From the NCBI RefSeq assembly GCF_000027145.1, contig NC_013891.1, positions 930,001 to 994,000 of the forward strand: a stretch of DNA of 64,000 nt, in the 5' to 3' direction. Below, piece after piece: positions 35,322 to 44,821 of this stretch (position 1 is the stretch's first letter; each line of letters begins with the position of its first letter). Source of the stretch: Listeria seeligeri serovar 1/2b str. SLCC3954. Lineage in GTDB: Bacteria > Bacillota > Bacilli > Lactobacillales > Listeriaceae. The translations under genes and the position numbers were made by a program. The notes under the pieces are model-generated. The model made no database searches, had not been told where the DNA came from, and was given only the letters and a program-made list of their open reading frames with translations.

Positions 35322-36035
35322 TTGAAAAAAATGGAAAGCTCGGTTGTTTTTGTATTCTTAATTGCGATTATCGTTGGTGTTGGTCTCGAAATGTTATTCC
35401 AGTGGGAGTTACTTATTCTGTTTGCACTAGGAATATTTTTCCTTTTTACATCTAGAAAAGCAAGTGCAACGAAAAAAAGTGCTCGAAACTCATTGTTTAT
35501 TGGGATCGTATTTATCATCATTGCCGTACTTCTTACAACAACCTTTAAAGTCGGCTTGGTAGTCGCGGGGATTTATGCAATCATCCATTATATTAGTCGA
35601 AAGCGGGCCCCCCAATTATTAATGCTTAAAGTAAGGGAACCGGAAAGCAAAATGGACCGGACGGATAAATTTATTCGTAATCAGTGGTTTGGTAATCAAC
35701 GGATTCTTGATTTAGTATATGAATGGGATGACATCAATATTCAGACTGGAATTGGTGATACGATTCTTGATTTAGGAAATACGGTTCTTCCAACTGGCGA
35801 AAGTGTCATTATGATTCGAAGCGTTTCAGGAAAAATTCGTTTACTAGTCCCATTTGATATTGGTATTTGTATTGAACATTCCGCAATTTTCGGTAATATT
35901 CAATATGATAAAGAAACTACTTCCATTCAAAATAATAGCATTAAAGTATACTCGGACAATTATGAAAGTTCCGCTCGTAAAGTGAAAATAATGACTTCGG
36001 TTATTTTTGGAGATTTAGAGGTGATTCGACTATGA
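35322..36035 (+). CDS. liaF: LiaF, membrane inhibitor of the LiaS/LiaR system
   Basis: 237 residues from a TTG start after AAGGAGGTG. Three to four N-terminal hydrophobic segments (about 5-95) are followed by a soluble beta-rich DUF2154/LiaF domain with DINIQTGIGDTILDLGNTVLPTGE and [15 protein letters not shown] at the end. It keeps LiaS inactive until cell-wall damage. Ends overlapping liaS by 4 bases. Confidence 0.93.
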   Translation: MKKMESSVVFVFLIAIIVGVGLEMLFQWELLILFALGIFFLFTSRKASATKKSARNSLFIGIVFIIIAVLLTTTFKVGLVVAGIYAIIHYISRKRAPQLLMLKVREPESKMDRTDKFIRNQWFGNQRILDLVYEWDDINIQTGIGDTILDLGNTVLPTGESVIMIRSVSGKIRLLVPFDIGICIEHSAIFGNIQYDKETTSIQNNSIKVYSDNYESSARKVKIMTSVIFGDLEVIRL

Positions 36036-37090
36036 GTTTCTCTAGAGTAATGATGGTAGTTTGCTCAGGATTACTACTCATAGCTTCGATTATTGGAACT
36101 GTAGGGTACTACTTTTTAAGCGAAGGTTCTTGGTATAAAATTTTAATCGAACAGAAAATTTTTTATATTCCTTTTGTCGTTTTTGTACCGATAACAGCTA
36201 TTTCGATAGGTTTAATCATTGGCGGTTTACTTGGCTATTTCATTAAGCAAAAGTTCGAATCCATTGATTTTTCTATCCGTTTGCTCGGTCAAGGCGACTT
36301 AGAAAAGAAAATTACAAGTGAAGAAGACGAGAATTTTATCGAAGTACAGCAAGTATATAAGCAAATTGATCGCTTACGTGATAAAATGAAAGCACAAACG
36401 ATTTTGACGCAAAAGCTAGCAAGTGAGCGGGCGGAATCCTCTGGTCAAACAAAAGAAGCGATTTTATCTGAAGAACGTCACCGGATTGCTCGCGAACTGC
36501 ATGATTCAGTAAGCCAACAATTATTTGCCGCGATGATGCTTTTATCCGCTTTAAACGAACAAAGCGAAAAAAGTGCAACTCCGGCAATGCAAAAACAATT
36601 GAAAATGGTAGAATCCATTGTGAATGAATCGCAATCGGAAATGCGTGCGCTGTTGCTTCATTTGCGCCCGACCCAACTTGAAGGGAAATCGCTTAAAACT
36701 GGAATCGAACAATTATTAAAAGAATTAACAACGAAATTACCAATTGAAGTTGATTGGCAAATTGAAGACATAAGTTTACAAAAAGGCATTGAAGACCATC
36801 TATTTCGAATTGTTCAAGAGTTATTATCCAATACACTGCGCCACTCCAAAGCCAAACTACTGGAAGTTCGCCTAGTGACAATGGATAATTTAGCCGTTAT
36901 GAAAGTAGTGGACGACGGTATAGGATTCGATATGGAAAATGTCCGTCAAGGCTCATATGGTTTACAAAATATGCGTGAACGAGTTGCCGAATTCGGTGGT
37001 ACCATCAAAATAATTAGTTTCCCCGGTAGAGGAACTAGCGTAGAAATAAAAATCCCACTTGTTGCGAAAAAGGACGTGGAAAGCGAATGA
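36032..37090 (+). CDS. liaS: LiaS, cell-wall stress sensor histidine kinase
   Basis: 352 residues. Two N-terminal membrane segments (about 8-28 and 45-68) with a short loop, the intramembrane-sensing type, followed by a HAMP-like linker. HisKA_3 phospho-His lies in [22 protein letters not shown]. ATPase N-box and G-box: [20 protein letters not shown] and [17 protein letters not shown]. Responds to lipid II-targeting antibiotics. It overlaps liaR by 4 bases. Confidence 0.94.
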   Translation: MSFSRVMMVVCSGLLLIASIIGTVGYYFLSEGSWYKILIEQKIFYIPFVVFVPITAISIGLIIGGLLGYFIKQKFESIDFSIRLLGQGDLEKKITSEEDENFIEVQQVYKQIDRLRDKMKAQTILTQKLASERAESSGQTKEAILSEERHRIARELHDSVSQQLFAAMMLLSALNEQSEKSATPAMQKQLKMVESIVNESQSEMRALLLHLRPTQLEGKSLKTGIEQLLKELTTKLPIEVDWQIEDISLQKGIEDHLFRIVQELLSNTLRHSKAKLLEVRLVTMDNLAVMKVVDDGIGFDMENVRQGSYGLQNMRERVAEFGGTIKIISFPGRGTSVEIKIPLVAKKDVESE

Positions 37091-37725
37091 TAAAAGTTTT
37101 ACTAGTAGATGATCATGAAATGGTACGTATAGGTGTCTCAGCTTATCTTTCTGTGCAAGATGACATGGAAGTAGTTGGTGAGGCAGAAAATGGACGACAA
37201 GGTGCGGATATGGCCTTAGAATTGCGTCCTGATATTATCTTAATGGATTTAGTGATGGATGAAATGGATGGCATTGAAGCAACCAAAGAAATTATGCAAA
37301 ACTGGAAAGAAGCAAAAATAATCATCGTTACAAGCTTTATTGATGACGAAAAAGTTTATCCAGCACTTGAAGCTGGAGCAAGTAGTTATATGCTAAAAAC
37401 ATCTACAGCGAGTGAAATTGCGGATGCGATTCGTGCTACATATGGCGGAGATTCTGTTCTTGAACCAGAAGTAACAGGCAAAATGATGCAACGTTTAACT
37501 GCCAAACCAGAAAAAAATCTACACGATGATTTGACGAATCGTGAAAATGAAATTCTGCTACTGATTGCGGAAGGAAAATCCAATCAGGAAATTGCTGATG
37601 AACTTTTCATAACGCTTAAAACAGTAAAAACGCACGTAAGTAACATTTTATCAAAATTAGATGTACAAGATCGTACACAAGCTGCAATCTACGCATTCAA
37701 ACATGATTTAGTCGAAAAAAAGTAA
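37087..37725 (+). CDS. liaR: LiaR, cell-wall stress response regulator
   Basis: 212 residues. Receiver domain with [10 protein letters not shown], phospho-acceptor Asp in [13 protein letters not shown] and Lys in [11 protein letters not shown]-terminal NarL/LuxR helix-turn-helix [43 protein letters not shown]. Output of LiaFS. ktrC follows 17 bases later with Shine-Dalgarno AAGGAGG, so it is likely in the same transcript. Confidence 0.95.
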   Translation: MIKVLLVDDHEMVRIGVSAYLSVQDDMEVVGEAENGRQGADMALELRPDIILMDLVMDEMDGIEATKEIMQNWKEAKIIIVTSFIDDEKVYPALEAGASSYMLKTSTASEIADAIRATYGGDSVLEPEVTGKMMQRLTAKPEKNLHDDLTNRENEILLLIAEGKSNQEIADELFITLKTVKTHVSNILSKLDVQDRTQAAIYAFKHDLVEKK

Positions 37726-37742
37726 CAAGGAGGTAACGGTAC

Positions 37743-38402
37743 ATGAAAGAAGGATTTGCAGTCATCGGTCTTGGAAGATTTGGCGGAAGTATTTGCCGGT
37801 CATTGGTAGAGCAAGGAATGGAAGTTCTAGCAATTGATTCCGATGAAGAACGAGTCAATGAATATATGTCGATTGCAACACATGCTGTTATCGCCAATTC
37901 AACGGATGAAAATGCGCTCCGTCAGTTAGGCATTCGTAATTTCGAGCACGTTATTGTGGCAATTGGGGAAGATATTCAGTCTAGTATTTTAACCACGCTT
38001 ATTCTAAAAGAAATGGGAGTTAAATACGTTACTGCAAAAGCAACAAATGATAAGCACGCCAAGCTATTAGACAAAATTGGTGCTGACCGCGTTGTCCATC
38101 CAGAACGAGACATGGGTCGCCGAATTGCTCATTATATCGTATCCAAAAATATGCTTGACTATCTTGAACTTTCCGATGAATACAGCCTGGTTGAAATATC
38201 CGTTTCTGACCCGCGCTTTCTTGGAAAAAGTTTGGTCGACCTAGATTTCCGTAATTCATTTGGAGTCAATATCGTTGGAATTAAAAAAGATAAGCAAATG
38301 ATTATAACCCCTGAAGCGAATGATGTTTTACATGAAGGTGATATTTTAATTGTAATTGGATCCGATGATGATATCGAACGACTGCAAGAAAAAATTCAAT
38401 AA
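37743..38402 (+). CDS. ktrC: KtrC, RCK gating subunit of Ktr potassium uptake
   Basis: 219 residues. RCK_N Rossmann motif VIGLGRFGGSICRSLVEQGMEVLAIDSDEE (nucleotide-binding GxGxxG plus acidic end), then RCK_C from about residue 135 (LVEISVSDPRFLGKSLVDLDFR). RCK_C is the domain by which c-di-AMP closes Ktr channels. It assembles with a KtrB/KtrD pore; the candidate pore gene is at 9269. Location behind liaR suggests cell-wall stress may raise its expression. Confidence 0.93.
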   Translation: MKEGFAVIGLGRFGGSICRSLVEQGMEVLAIDSDEERVNEYMSIATHAVIANSTDENALRQLGIRNFEHVIVAIGEDIQSSILTTLILKEMGVKYVTAKATNDKHAKLLDKIGADRVVHPERDMGRRIAHYIVSKNMLDYLELSDEYSLVEISVSDPRFLGKSLVDLDFRNSFGVNIVGIKKDKQMIITPEANDVLHEGDILIVIGSDDDIERLQEKIQ

Positions 38403-38517
38403 AAAAATAAAAACTTAGAAATATTTAGAGATGTTAAAAAAATCCTTTATATTCCTAGGTTTTTTATTGTATACTTAACTATCTGATATCGTGACAAAAA
38501 TAAAAGGAGGGGAAGCG

Positions 38518-39441
38518 ATGAAGAAATTTTTGCTTGATAAAGTTGGAGCACGAGGTTTACTTCAAATGATACAGGCATTTATATATGCAAGTATTTGTGT
38601 TTTTTTTCATACAGTTATGTTCCCAGAATTAATTGGCGTCCTTCCGATTGCGATTTTAATTGGAATCATAGCACTGCAACCTACATATGGGATTACTAAA
38701 AAAGTTATTCCAAAAATCGGGCTCGCTTTTGCCTTAGCCTGTTTTGTGATAATACTAAGCACTTTATTATTACCGATTAGCGTATATACTTACTATTTTG
38801 TGATGATAGTAGTCATTTTAGCTGTAAATTTTATCATGCCGCAGAAATATATGGTAATGACACTTGCGATTGCAACAGCGATTTATTTTTTGGGAGTAAG
38901 CGGAGATGAACCAATGCCACTTTATTTGCTGGCAATAATTGCTCTTTTTGATGTTTTTCTATTTTTTATTATTGTTCGATTGGTTGTTCGATTTGTCCAT
39001 TTACCATTAGAAAAAACAATTCAAACGATAATGAACCAGTTAACAGGTTTGTTTAGTCAGGAAATTGAAAGCGTCTTTACAAATAACGAGAAATTTATTA
39101 CTAAACCATTGTATAGTATTTTTGTTCAAGCCCAGATGTTTATCAAAGAATACAGTGCTGGTAAAAAAGCTAATCCGCGTCATGTTGAGCTATATAAAGA
39201 TTTATTACCATGCTATTTAGCGCTTTTTTTCCATATGCAAACGATGGAAGACATTGGAAGAGCTGGATTAAGTGAGGAAGCAAAGCATGCTCTTTCTAAG
39301 CTTAGCATAAAAGTCTCTAACCAAATTAATCAAAAAGAAGTAGATCCAGTTGCTTCTTTTCATGTGAAAAAATTCGTGGAAAACTTTCTGATTATAAAGG
39401 CTGGAATGACTGAGCTCGCGCAAGGAGGGAATGGGAAATGA
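38518..39441 (+). CDS. FUSC/aromatic acid exporter-like membrane protein, first of pair
   Basis: 307 residues from the ATG at 38518 behind AAAGGAGGGG; an ATG nine codons upstream has no ribosome site. Six hydrophobic segments in the first 165 residues and a helical cytoplasmic tail (about 170-300). This is half of the FUSC/ArAE layout seen in DUF939-type proteins. Its stop overlaps the next gene, of similar architecture, so the two may work as a heteromer. Substrate unknown; family roles include efflux of aromatic acids. Confidence 0.78.
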   Translation: MKKFLLDKVGARGLLQMIQAFIYASICVFFHTVMFPELIGVLPIAILIGIIALQPTYGITKKVIPKIGLAFALACFVIILSTLLLPISVYTYYFVMIVVILAVNFIMPQKYMVMTLAIATAIYFLGVSGDEPMPLYLLAIIALFDVFLFFIIVRLVVRFVHLPLEKTIQTIMNQLTGLFSQEIESVFTNNEKFITKPLYSIFVQAQMFIKEYSAGKKANPRHVELYKDLLPCYLALFFHMQTMEDIGRAGLSEEAKHALSKLSIKVSNQINQKEVDPVASFHVKKFVENFLIIKAGMTELAQGGNGK

Positions 39442-40289
39442 ACAAGATTTTTACGAAAGAACGACTTGCCATTGACCCTCGTGTTGCTAAAGTTTTGATT
39501 AGTATTACGATAGCGATTTTATTATTTCCGATTATGGGAGACTGGATTGTTTATCCTACCTATGTGTTCAATGCTATCTATATTACAGCGCAAATGAGCC
39601 GTGGTTCAACTTATAAATCAAGTATAGAAAGAATAGTTGGGACAATTGTCGGAGGTTTACTAGCTGCTTTTCTTTACCTTCTAGTGCCAGATTATCATTA
39701 TATTATGATTCCAATTGGCGCCGCACTGGCAGTTCTACTGAGTTATCTTTTCACTAAAAAATTTACGATGGTAATTGTTGTTATTACGGTTATGGTTCTT
39801 GTTGGTAAAGGGGACGGGGAGCCGATTGTCTTTCTAAACGATCGCTTATTTGATACGATGATTGGTTTAACGATTGGTTTTATCGTTTATGCACTTTATC
39901 CACGCAAAAAACCAAAGAAAATAAATCAAACTTTTATTGCAAAAGAAAAAGCATTTTTAGCAAAAATACAGACGATTGATATCCATACAAGCGATATTAA
40001 ATCACTCGAACCGAAAATAACAGCTGCATGGAAAGAATTGATTGCTCTTAGAAGTGCAAGGCAAGAAATCATTAGTGATAACAGTTTTACGCCTAATGAC
40101 GTACCAGATGACCCAATGTTCCAATTCACAAAATTAGCACAACAAGCATTAAACAATATAGAGATTCTTTATCATCTGACTTTAGATAAAGAAACAGAAC
40201 TAGATTATCAAATCGTGTTCGATTATCACCAAGCAGAATATAATAATATTATTAACAAAATGGATGCTCTTATTAGTAAACAACCATAA
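39438..40289 (+). CDS. FUSC/aromatic acid exporter-like membrane protein, second of pair
   Basis: 283 residues. N-terminal hydrophobic block (about 15-150) including MSRGSTYKSSIERIVGTIVGGLLAAFLYLLVPDYH, a conserved FUSC signature, then a helical soluble tail. It overlaps the previous gene by 4 bases. The FUSC assignment is firmer here than for its partner. Ends in a strong bidirectional terminator. Confidence 0.85.
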   Translation: MNKIFTKERLAIDPRVAKVLISITIAILLFPIMGDWIVYPTYVFNAIYITAQMSRGSTYKSSIERIVGTIVGGLLAAFLYLLVPDYHYIMIPIGAALAVLLSYLFTKKFTMVIVVITVMVLVGKGDGEPIVFLNDRLFDTMIGLTIGFIVYALYPRKKPKKINQTFIAKEKAFLAKIQTIDIHTSDIKSLEPKITAAWKELIALRSARQEIISDNSFTPNDVPDDPMFQFTKLAQQALNNIEILYHLTLDKETELDYQIVFDYHQAEYNNIINKMDALISKQP

Positions 40290-40330
40290 AAAAAGACTGC
40301 AGCTACTTTTTAGCTACAGTCTTTTTTTAG
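40287..40330. terminator. Bidirectional terminator between the FUSC pair and lytR
   Basis: AAAAAGACTGCAGCTA / TAGCTACAGTCTTTTT, one unpaired base, with A and T runs at both ends. Confidence 0.92.
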
Positions 40331-41292
40331 TCGGTGATATCTAAACTATCTTTAAACATGGTAATTACTTTTTGCAAATCTTCCTCGGTTGGAACAAAAT
40401 AATATAAATCAAATCCATAAGATTCGCTATAAATCATTTCGCCTTCACCTTTTAGTTCTTCGGAGTCGACATCATTAAGAACAGAAGCGTAATTTGTTGC
40501 CATTGCAGTGATATCAGTTAACGTCATGTTGGTTTGGAAATTATCTCCAACGGCTTTCATAATGCTTTCAAAGTTAGAAATACCAGATGAACTGACGACT
40601 TTATTAGCAATTCCGATGATAACGTCACGCTGTCTATCTTGACGACCAAAGTCACCACGTGGATCTTCGTGACGAATCCGAACATATTGTAAGGCTTCTG
40701 TGCCATTTAAATTAATATCGCCTTTAACAAATTTGCTATTTACAGAAGTTAAATCGATGTCATTTTTTACAGTAATACCACCAACAGCGTCTACTAAATC
40801 CTTAAAGCCCTCCATGTTAATCGAAATAAAGTAATCTACTGGAACGCCAGGCATTAATTTTTCCACAGCAGAAACTGTTCCTGATGGTCCGCCATTGGAA
40901 TAAGAGGCATTAATTTTTCCAATATCACCATTGTCATATTCTACTTTTGTATCGCGAGGGATACTTACCATTTTTACATTATTTTGTTGTTTATTCGCAG
41001 TGGCAAGAATGATAGTATCGGCACGACCGTTTTCTTCGCCAGCACGTGCATCAGAGCCCATCAATAAGACTGAAAAAGGCTTTTTCTTTTCTAAATCTGT
41101 GGCTGTTTTATTGCTGGTGTCTAGTGGGACATTAATTTTCGTTAAAGTGTCTTGGACGGAGATGTAATACTTAGTAGCGAGTCCAGTAATCGAGAAAAAA
41201 ATGAGTCCAAGTAACATAATACTAGTAACTTTCATAAATTTCTTGAAAGGGGATGATTTTTTGTGATGCTTTTCTGTGCGAGAGTTTGCCAT
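40327..41292 (-). CDS. lytR: LytR-CpsA-Psr (LCP) family cell-wall polymer ligase
   Basis: 321 residues. One N-terminal membrane helix (about 19-42), then an extracellular LCP domain: VLLMGSDARAGEENGRADTIILATANKQ, VSIPRDTKVEYD, INASYSNGGP and the arginine-rich catalytic region ALQYVRIRHEDPRGDFGRQDRQRDVI. These bind polyprenyl-phosphate and transfer teichoic-acid-type polymers onto peptidoglycan. Single gene on the minus strand upstream of rnjA's terminator. Confidence 0.93.
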   Translation of the reverse strand: MANSRTEKHHKKSSPFKKFMKVTSIMLLGLIFFSITGLATKYYISVQDTLTKINVPLDTSNKTATDLEKKKPFSVLLMGSDARAGEENGRADTIILATANKQQNNVKMVSIPRDTKVEYDNGDIGKINASYSNGGPSGTVSAVEKLMPGVPVDYFISINMEGFKDLVDAVGGITVKNDIDLTSVNSKFVKGDINLNGTEALQYVRIRHEDPRGDFGRQDRQRDVIIGIANKVVSSSGISNFESIMKAVGDNFQTNMTLTDITAMATNYASVLNDVDSEELKGEGEMIYSESYGFDLYYFVPTEEDLQKVITMFKDSLDITD

Positions 41293-41354
41293 AAAAGTTT
41301 CCTCGTCTTTCTATTTTGTTTGTATAAACCATACCATCGTGTTTCTGAGAAATC

Positions 41355-41397
41355 AACAAAAAACGATAAATGAATTTTGAACCCATTTATCGCTTTA
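41355..41397 (-). terminator. Terminator of rpoY-rnjA
   Basis: On the minus strand, GCGATAAATG / CATTTATCG followed by TTTTTTG. Confidence 0.85.
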
Positions 41398-41400
41398 AAA

Positions 41401-43068
41401 CTATACTTCCATGATAATTGGTAATATCATCGGACGGCGTTTTGTTTTTTCATATAAGAAAGGTTGCAAAGTGTCTGTAATTTCGTTTTTAATTTCAGAC
41501 CATTGCGTAGTTTTTTGTTCCATTACTTTATTTAAATGACGCGTCAATAGACCTTGTGCTTCTCCAATTAAATTACCTGACTCACGCATATAAATAAAAC
41601 CGCGGGAAATGATGTCCGGACCAGCCATCACACGTGAATTTTTCATATCAATCGAAACAACCACGATTACGAGACCTTCTTCTGAAAGAATTCGGCGATC
41701 ACGAAGCACAATATTACCGATATCACCAATACCACTACCATCAATATAAACGCTCGCCGCATGGATTTTACCAGCAATATGAGCAGTTTCACTTGTTAGA
41801 GCAAGTACATCACCATTTGCCATGATAAAACTATTTTCTTCTGGAACACCACATTCTTCGGCAGAACCAGCATGAATTTTTTGCATTCTAAACTCACCGT
41901 GAATCGGCATAAAGAATTTAGGTTTCATTAGACGGAGCATTAGTTTTTGCTCTTGTTGGCCACCATGACCAGAAGTATGGATGTTGTTTACTTTACCGTG
42001 GATAACTTCTGCTCCAGCTTGATAAAGTAAGTTGATTGTGCGGTTTACACTTGTTGTATTACCAGGAATTGGGGAAGACGAGAAGACTACCGTATCGCCT
42101 GGTTGAATTTGGATTTGACGGTGAGTTCCGTTAGCAATTCTAGAAAGAGCAGCCATTGGTTCACCTTGACTTCCGGTACAAAGAATCGTCACATTGCCAG
42201 CCGGAGTTTTATTTAACTGATGCACATCAATAAAAGTATCTTTTGGTGCTTGGATATAACCTAATTGCTTACCAATTTCCATAGCAGATTCCATACTACG
42301 ACCGAAAACAGCGATTTTACGGCCAGTTTCGATGGACGATTCCACTACTTGTTGCAAACGATAGATATTTGATGCGAAAGTTGCGAAAATGATTCGACCT
42401 TCTACATCACGGAAAATATTTTTAATACTTTCTCCAACCACACGCTCACTCATAGTGAAATTAGGAACTTCGGCATTTGTACTATCAGATAATAGACAAA
42501 GTACGCCTTCTTTACCAATTTCAGCCATTTTTGTTAAGTTGGCAGGTTCACCAACTGGCGTAAAGTCGAATTTGAAATCTCCAGTATGAACAATATTACC
42601 TGATGGAGTTTTCACGACGATGCCATACGTATCCGGGATACTATGTGTCGTACGGAAGAAGGAAATACTCGTTTTTCTAAATTTAAAAACATCGTCTTCT
42701 TCATATTCATAGATTTTAGTTTGACGAAGCAAACCGTGTTCTTCTAATTTATTTCGGATAAGTGCGCTCGCAAGTTTTCCGGCATAAATTGGAATATTAA
42801 GTTCGCGAAGTAAGTAAGGAACTCCACCAATATGATCTTCGTGACCATGGGTAATAAAAAGTCCCTTAATCTTATCTTTATTTTTTACTAGGTAACTGTA
42901 GTCAGGAATAACATAATCAATCCCAAGAAGTTCGTCTTCGGGGAATTTGATTCCTGCATCAATTAGAATAATTTCATCTTGAAATTGTACGCCATATGTG
43001 TTTTTACCGATTTCGCCTAGTCCACCAAGGGCGAAAACAGCTGTCTCATTATTTTTTACAAATTTCAT
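41401..43068 (-). CDS. rnjA: Ribonuclease J1
   Basis: 555 residues. Metallo-beta-lactamase motif [16 protein letters not shown], then VHTGDFKFD, the beta-CASP region ([42 protein letters not shown]) and a C-terminal domain. Endo- and 5'-3' exonuclease that matures and degrades mRNA and processes 16S rRNA. It follows rpoY after 6 bases, the conserved Firmicute pairing. Confidence 0.97.
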   Translation of the reverse strand: MKFVKNNETAVFALGGLGEIGKNTYGVQFQDEIILIDAGIKFPEDELLGIDYVIPDYSYLVKNKDKIKGLFITHGHEDHIGGVPYLLRELNIPIYAGKLASALIRNKLEEHGLLRQTKIYEYEEDDVFKFRKTSISFFRTTHSIPDTYGIVVKTPSGNIVHTGDFKFDFTPVGEPANLTKMAEIGKEGVLCLLSDSTNAEVPNFTMSERVVGESIKNIFRDVEGRIIFATFASNIYRLQQVVESSIETGRKIAVFGRSMESAMEIGKQLGYIQAPKDTFIDVHQLNKTPAGNVTILCTGSQGEPMAALSRIANGTHRQIQIQPGDTVVFSSSPIPGNTTSVNRTINLLYQAGAEVIHGKVNNIHTSGHGGQQEQKLMLRLMKPKFFMPIHGEFRMQKIHAGSAEECGVPEENSFIMANGDVLALTSETAHIAGKIHAASVYIDGSGIGDIGNIVLRDRRILSEEGLVIVVVSIDMKNSRVMAGPDIISRGFIYMRESGNLIGEAQGLLTRHLNKVMEQKTTQWSEIKNEITDTLQPFLYEKTKRRPMILPIIMEV

Positions 43069-43074
43069 ATAGGC

Positions 43075-43284
43075 TTATTTTTCCCAGAGCGCGAAGTCTG
43101 GGTTTTCCTTTTCATAAGCTAAATGTGCGTCACTGATTTTTTCAACAAATTCAATGTGGAAAGGTTCATCTTTTAAAAGTTGGCGTACTTTTACTTCGCT
43201 TTCCGCTTCTACATATAGAGAATGTGTTTTTTCGCGTACGGGTGTTTCTGTAAGTGTTTCTTGATAAAATACTTTAAAAATCAT
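43075..43284 (-). CDS. rpoY: DNA-directed RNA polymerase epsilon subunit
   Basis: 69 residues, the DUF1447/RpoY length ([30 protein letters not shown]...). A small accessory RNA polymerase subunit, similar in fold to phage Gp2. It is the first gene of the operon with rnjA. Shine-Dalgarno AAGGAGAG. Confidence 0.93.
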   Translation of the reverse strand: MIFKVFYQETLTETPVREKTHSLYVEAESEVKVRQLLKDEPFHIEFVEKISDAHLAYEKENPDFALWEK

Positions 43285-43784
43285 TTTTTTCTCTCCTTAA
43301 AATTAAAGTTTAGTGTTTAAAAATAGATTTCCAGGTAAGTTTGAAAATCTGATATTTATTTAATAGTTAGCACTGCTTTTTAGTTGTGGACGTATTAGCA
43401 GGCGGATATGGGTGCACAAGATACTAACAATTTGGCATAAAAAAGACAAAGAAAAATTACCACAGACTACTTGAATGAGTTAGCTGTACACATAAGTCGA
43501 TTTTCTTATCCGTTATAATTGCATACCTTTATTTTGGGAATTTGAAACAAATTTCCGAGTAAAAGATGTAATTATAATCTTTTTTTAAACGTTCCATTGT
43601 CGTTCTATAAATGTTCATCCGATCTATATCCTTCATTCTAATATACCATAAATCCTGATAATTGCTACTAGAAAGTATAATTAATTTTTGTTTGTTCGTG
43701 AAGTTTATGATTTTATGAGGTTTTTCTGCTATAATTTATTAATATGTGGTTTTAAAATGGATAGAGGATAGAGGCGTTTAGACA
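43285..43784. other. 500-base interval between rpoY and ykrA with a possible gene remnant
   Basis: No intact gene. On the minus strand 43636-43529 holds a 35-codon open frame (MKDIDRMNIYRTTMERLKKD then YNYIFYSEICFKFPK) whose composition looks protein-like. The rest is AT-rich spacer with the rpoY and ykrA promoters at either end. It may be a decayed regulator or enzyme gene. Confidence 0.4.
43727..43735 (+). promoter_or_regulatory. Extended -10 promoter of ykrA
   Basis: TGC-TATAAT (43727-43735) is a perfect extended -10 element. The -35 is poor, as usual for this class. Confidence 0.6.
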
Positions 43785-44555
43785 ATGAGTAAAATTGTAT
43801 TTTTTGATGTAGATGGAACACTTGTAGGCGAAACGAAAGAAATCCCAGTATCGGCCAAAAAAGCCATCGCCGAGTTAAAAGAAAATGGTGTATACGTAGC
43901 AATTGCAACCGGGCGTGGTCCGTTTATGTTAGATGAAATCAGAAAAGAATTAGAAATTGATTCGTACATTTGTTATAACGGTCAATATGTTATTTTTGAA
44001 GGAAAAGAAATTTATGCAAAACCGCTCCCAACGGAATCACTTGAGCGGCTTATTACGGTGGCATCGGAGCACGAGCATCCAATCGTTTTTTCTGGTAAAG
44101 AATCAATGCGTGCCAATCTGCCAGATCATGACCGTGTGACAAGAGGAATGGATTCGATTAAACGCGATTATCCGAAAGTAGATGCAAATTATTATAAAGG
44201 ACGAGATATTTTTCAGTGTTTACTTTTTTGTGAAGAGTCCTTTGATGCTTATTATAGGAAAGAGTTTAAACAATATAGTTTTCTTCGCTGGCATGAGGTA
44301 TCTGTGGATGTTTGTCCGGCAGATGGATCAAAAGCGGAAGGTATTAAACAAATGATTAAACAACTTGGATTTACTATGGAAGATACGTATGCTTTTGGTG
44401 ATGGGTTAAATGATATTGCGATGTTACAAGCCGTTGGAACGGGTGTTGCAATGGGAAATGGCCGAGATGAAGTGAAAGCAGTAGCTGACTACATTACAAG
44501 CCATGTAGATGAAGATGGAGTTTATAATGCTTTAAAACATTTGAAATTAATTTAA
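43785..44555 (+). CDS. ykrA: Cof-type HAD-superfamily phosphatase (YkrA-like)
   Basis: 256 residues. HAD motif I FFDVDGTLV (nucleophile Asp), motif II ATGRGP, C2B cap in the middle, Lys of motif III in SKAEGIKQM and motif IV FGDGLNDIAML. Cytosolic phosphatase of unknown substrate (often flavin or sugar phosphates). In Bacillus, ykrA lies between rpoY and def, the same place after rpoY as here, which supports the name. Confidence 0.88.
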   Translation: MSKIVFFDVDGTLVGETKEIPVSAKKAIAELKENGVYVAIATGRGPFMLDEIRKELEIDSYICYNGQYVIFEGKEIYAKPLPTESLERLITVASEHEHPIVFSGKESMRANLPDHDRVTRGMDSIKRDYPKVDANYYKGRDIFQCLLFCEESFDAYYRKEFKQYSFLRWHEVSVDVCPADGSKAEGIKQMIKQLGFTMEDTYAFGDGLNDIAMLQAVGTGVAMGNGRDEVKAVADYITSHVDEDGVYNALKHLKLI

Positions 44556-44564
44556 TTATAATGA

Positions 44565-44605
44565 CAAAAAACTGTGTGCTTGAAAATAGAGTGCACGGTT
44601 TTTGA
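44565..44605 (+). terminator. Terminator after ykrA
   Basis: AAAAACTGTGTGC pairs with GTGCACGGTTTTT (two wobble or mismatched pairs), with T at the end. Confidence 0.7.
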
Positions 44606-44642
44606 AGGTAGAATTATTTCGGAAGCAGAAATAATTCTACCT
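44606..44642. repeat. Perfect 15-bp inverted repeat before the internalin-like gene
   Basis: AGGTAGAATTATTTC (44606-44620), a 7-base loop and GAAATAATTCTACCT (44628-44642). No T run follows, so it is not a normal terminator. Role unknown. Confidence 0.8.
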
Positions 44643-44776
44643 ACTTTCACTAAAAATAGACAATATATGTTTCCTTACATCTAATTTAAAGGGTTAACAC
44701 TATTAAATGTGTATTTTTAGACACATAAAGGCATTATTAACTAGTAATCGCGGAAAAAAAGGCAAGGCTAAGGTTG

Positions 44777-44782
44777 TATAAT
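44777..44782 (+). promoter_or_regulatory. Probable -10 box of the internalin-like gene
   Basis: TATAAT preceded by TTG, 40 bases before the start codon. No recognisable -35 at 16-18 bp, so an activator may be needed. Confidence 0.45.
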
Positions 44783-44821
44783 AATTATTATAAATAAGAA
44801 ATCAAAAAGGAGTTCGTTAAA

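Noticed and set aside
44694-44706. PrfA-box-like sequence TTAACACTATTAA before the internalin-like gene
   Set aside because: It is 13 bases instead of 14 and the second half lacks the TGTTAA pattern, so I do not count it as a PrfA site.
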